A DNA stretch of 6,837 nucleotides from Bacillota bacterium. Its GTDB lineage: Bacteria > Bacillota > Clostridia > Lachnospirales > Lachnospiraceae. The notes below the pieces were generated by a model. That model was not told the DNA's origin. It did no database searches and was given only the letters and a program-made list of their open reading frames with translations. The stretch is from contig JAEWWQ010000052.1 of NCBI GenBank assembly GCA_023458855.1, positions 1 to 6,837 of the forward strand, given 5' to 3'. The first letter of the stretch is position 1. Each line of letters starts with the position of its first letter. A program made the position numbers and the translations under genes. Shown in pieces: positions 6,346-6,837 of the stretch.

Positions 6346-6837
6346 TGTACTTTCAACCGTTTGAAAACCAATGCTCCTATAGCAAATATCACAACCGTTA
6401 CGATCCAGAAGAACATGGTCGAATAAAAATCTTCCCAGAACCATGACTTTTCAAATAAAGCATTTCTATACCCGTTTACCACGTAATAGACCGGGTTCAA
6501 TTTGAATATAATGCGATATTGTTCCGGTATTCTGCTGATATCCCACATAATAGGAGTCGCCCACATACCGACCTGCATAAAGATTGACACGATCTGTGTC
6601 AGATCCCTGAAAAAGACTACAATGGAACATGTTGCATAACTGATCGCCAGCACAAAGATAAAAAGACACATACTATAATATATAATCTGTAACCAATATA
6701 AATCCGGATAAAACCCATATCCAATATTTATAATAAGCATAAAGCATACAAAAAAAATGTGGATAAAGGTAGCTGCAATAATCTTTATAATTGGTAAAAT
6801 ACTAATCTTAAAAACAACTTTCTTAACAAGATAATTG
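6327..6837 (-). CDS. ABC-2 type polysaccharide export permease, C-terminal part (Wzm/TagG-like)
   Basis: The frame is open from the right edge to TGA at 6327-6329, giving 169 complete residues. Family members have about 260-270, so roughly the first 95-100 residues lie outside the window. The visible part begins NYLVKKVVFKISILP, the usual loop before the third membrane helix. Four hydrophobic stretches follow: around IIKIIAATFIHIFFVCF, IIYYSMCLFIFVLAISY, IFMQVGMWATPIMW and MFFWIVTVVIFAIGALVF. Between them are the family hallmarks VVFFRDLTQIV, WATPIMWD and LNPVYYVVNGYR. It forms the membrane channel of an ABC exporter for lipid-linked O-antigen, teichoic acid or rhamnan-like polymer, paired with the ATPase that starts 42 bp downstream. 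The internal methionine near 6740 is not the start, since homology-type residues continue upstream of it. GC content falls sharply in the visible upstream part (see findings). Confidence 0.93.
   Translation of the reverse strand, partial: NYLVKKVVFKISILPIIKIIAATFIHIFFVCFMLIINIGYGFYPDLYWLQIIYYSMCLFIFVLAISYATCSIVVFFRDLTQIVSIFMQVGMWATPIMWDISRIPEQYRIIFKLNPVYYVVNGYRNALFEKSWFWEDFYSTMFFWIVTVVIFAIGALVFKRLKVHFADVL

Noticed and set aside
5292..6446. Plus-strand open frames opposite wzt and the permease
   Set aside because: Antisense to strongly conserved ATPase motifs, with no motifs of their own.
6750..6757. Run of eight A (T on the coding strand) in the permease as a slippage or frameshift site
   Set aside because: The frame is intact on both sides and the residues (Ile-Phe-Phe) fit a membrane helix, so no frameshift is needed.

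Overview
The window is a single-direction block of surface-polysaccharide genes, all read on the minus strand, so transcription runs from the right edge to the left. In transcription order it holds: (1) the 3' part of an ABC-2 polysaccharide-export permease, cut by the right edge; (2) a Wzt-type ATPase with a C-terminal carbohydrate-binding domain; (3) a 688-residue protein joining a class I SAM methyltransferase to a domain with intact APH/protein-kinase-like catalytic residues and a beta-rich tail; (4) a 670-residue family 2 glycosyltransferase (GT2) with a degenerate extra N-terminal module; (5) the 5' part of a second GT2 protein with a coiled-coil N terminus, cut by the left edge. Gaps are 42, 49, 12 and 11 bp. 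I see no internal promoter or terminator, so the five genes look like part of one operon.

The organism is probably a low-to-mid GC Firmicute, perhaps a Clostridia/Lachnospiraceae-type gut bacterium. The reasons are AGG-type ribosome-binding sites before most genes, AT-leaning codon use, and GT2 proteins of the kind found in Gram-positive rhamnan and cell-wall polysaccharide loci. This is inference, because there is no rRNA or other taxonomic marker in the window.

Proposed joint function: the GT2 enzymes build a glycan on a lipid carrier on the cytoplasmic side, the methyltransferase/kinase-like protein modifies the growing end, and the Wzm/Wzt-like transporter exports the product. The known precedents are E. 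coli O9a (WbdD, a methyltransferase-kinase that caps the chain, whose cap is read by the Wzt C-terminal domain) and Geobacillus stearothermophilus WsaE, where a methyltransferase domain terminates a polyrhamnan exported by an ABC transporter. Having the same two partners next to each other here, a Wzt with a glycan-binding domain and a methyltransferase with kinase-type residues, is the most interesting feature of the window.

There is no stretch over 50 bp without a gene. I see no RNA genes, CRISPR array, insertion sequence or transposase.
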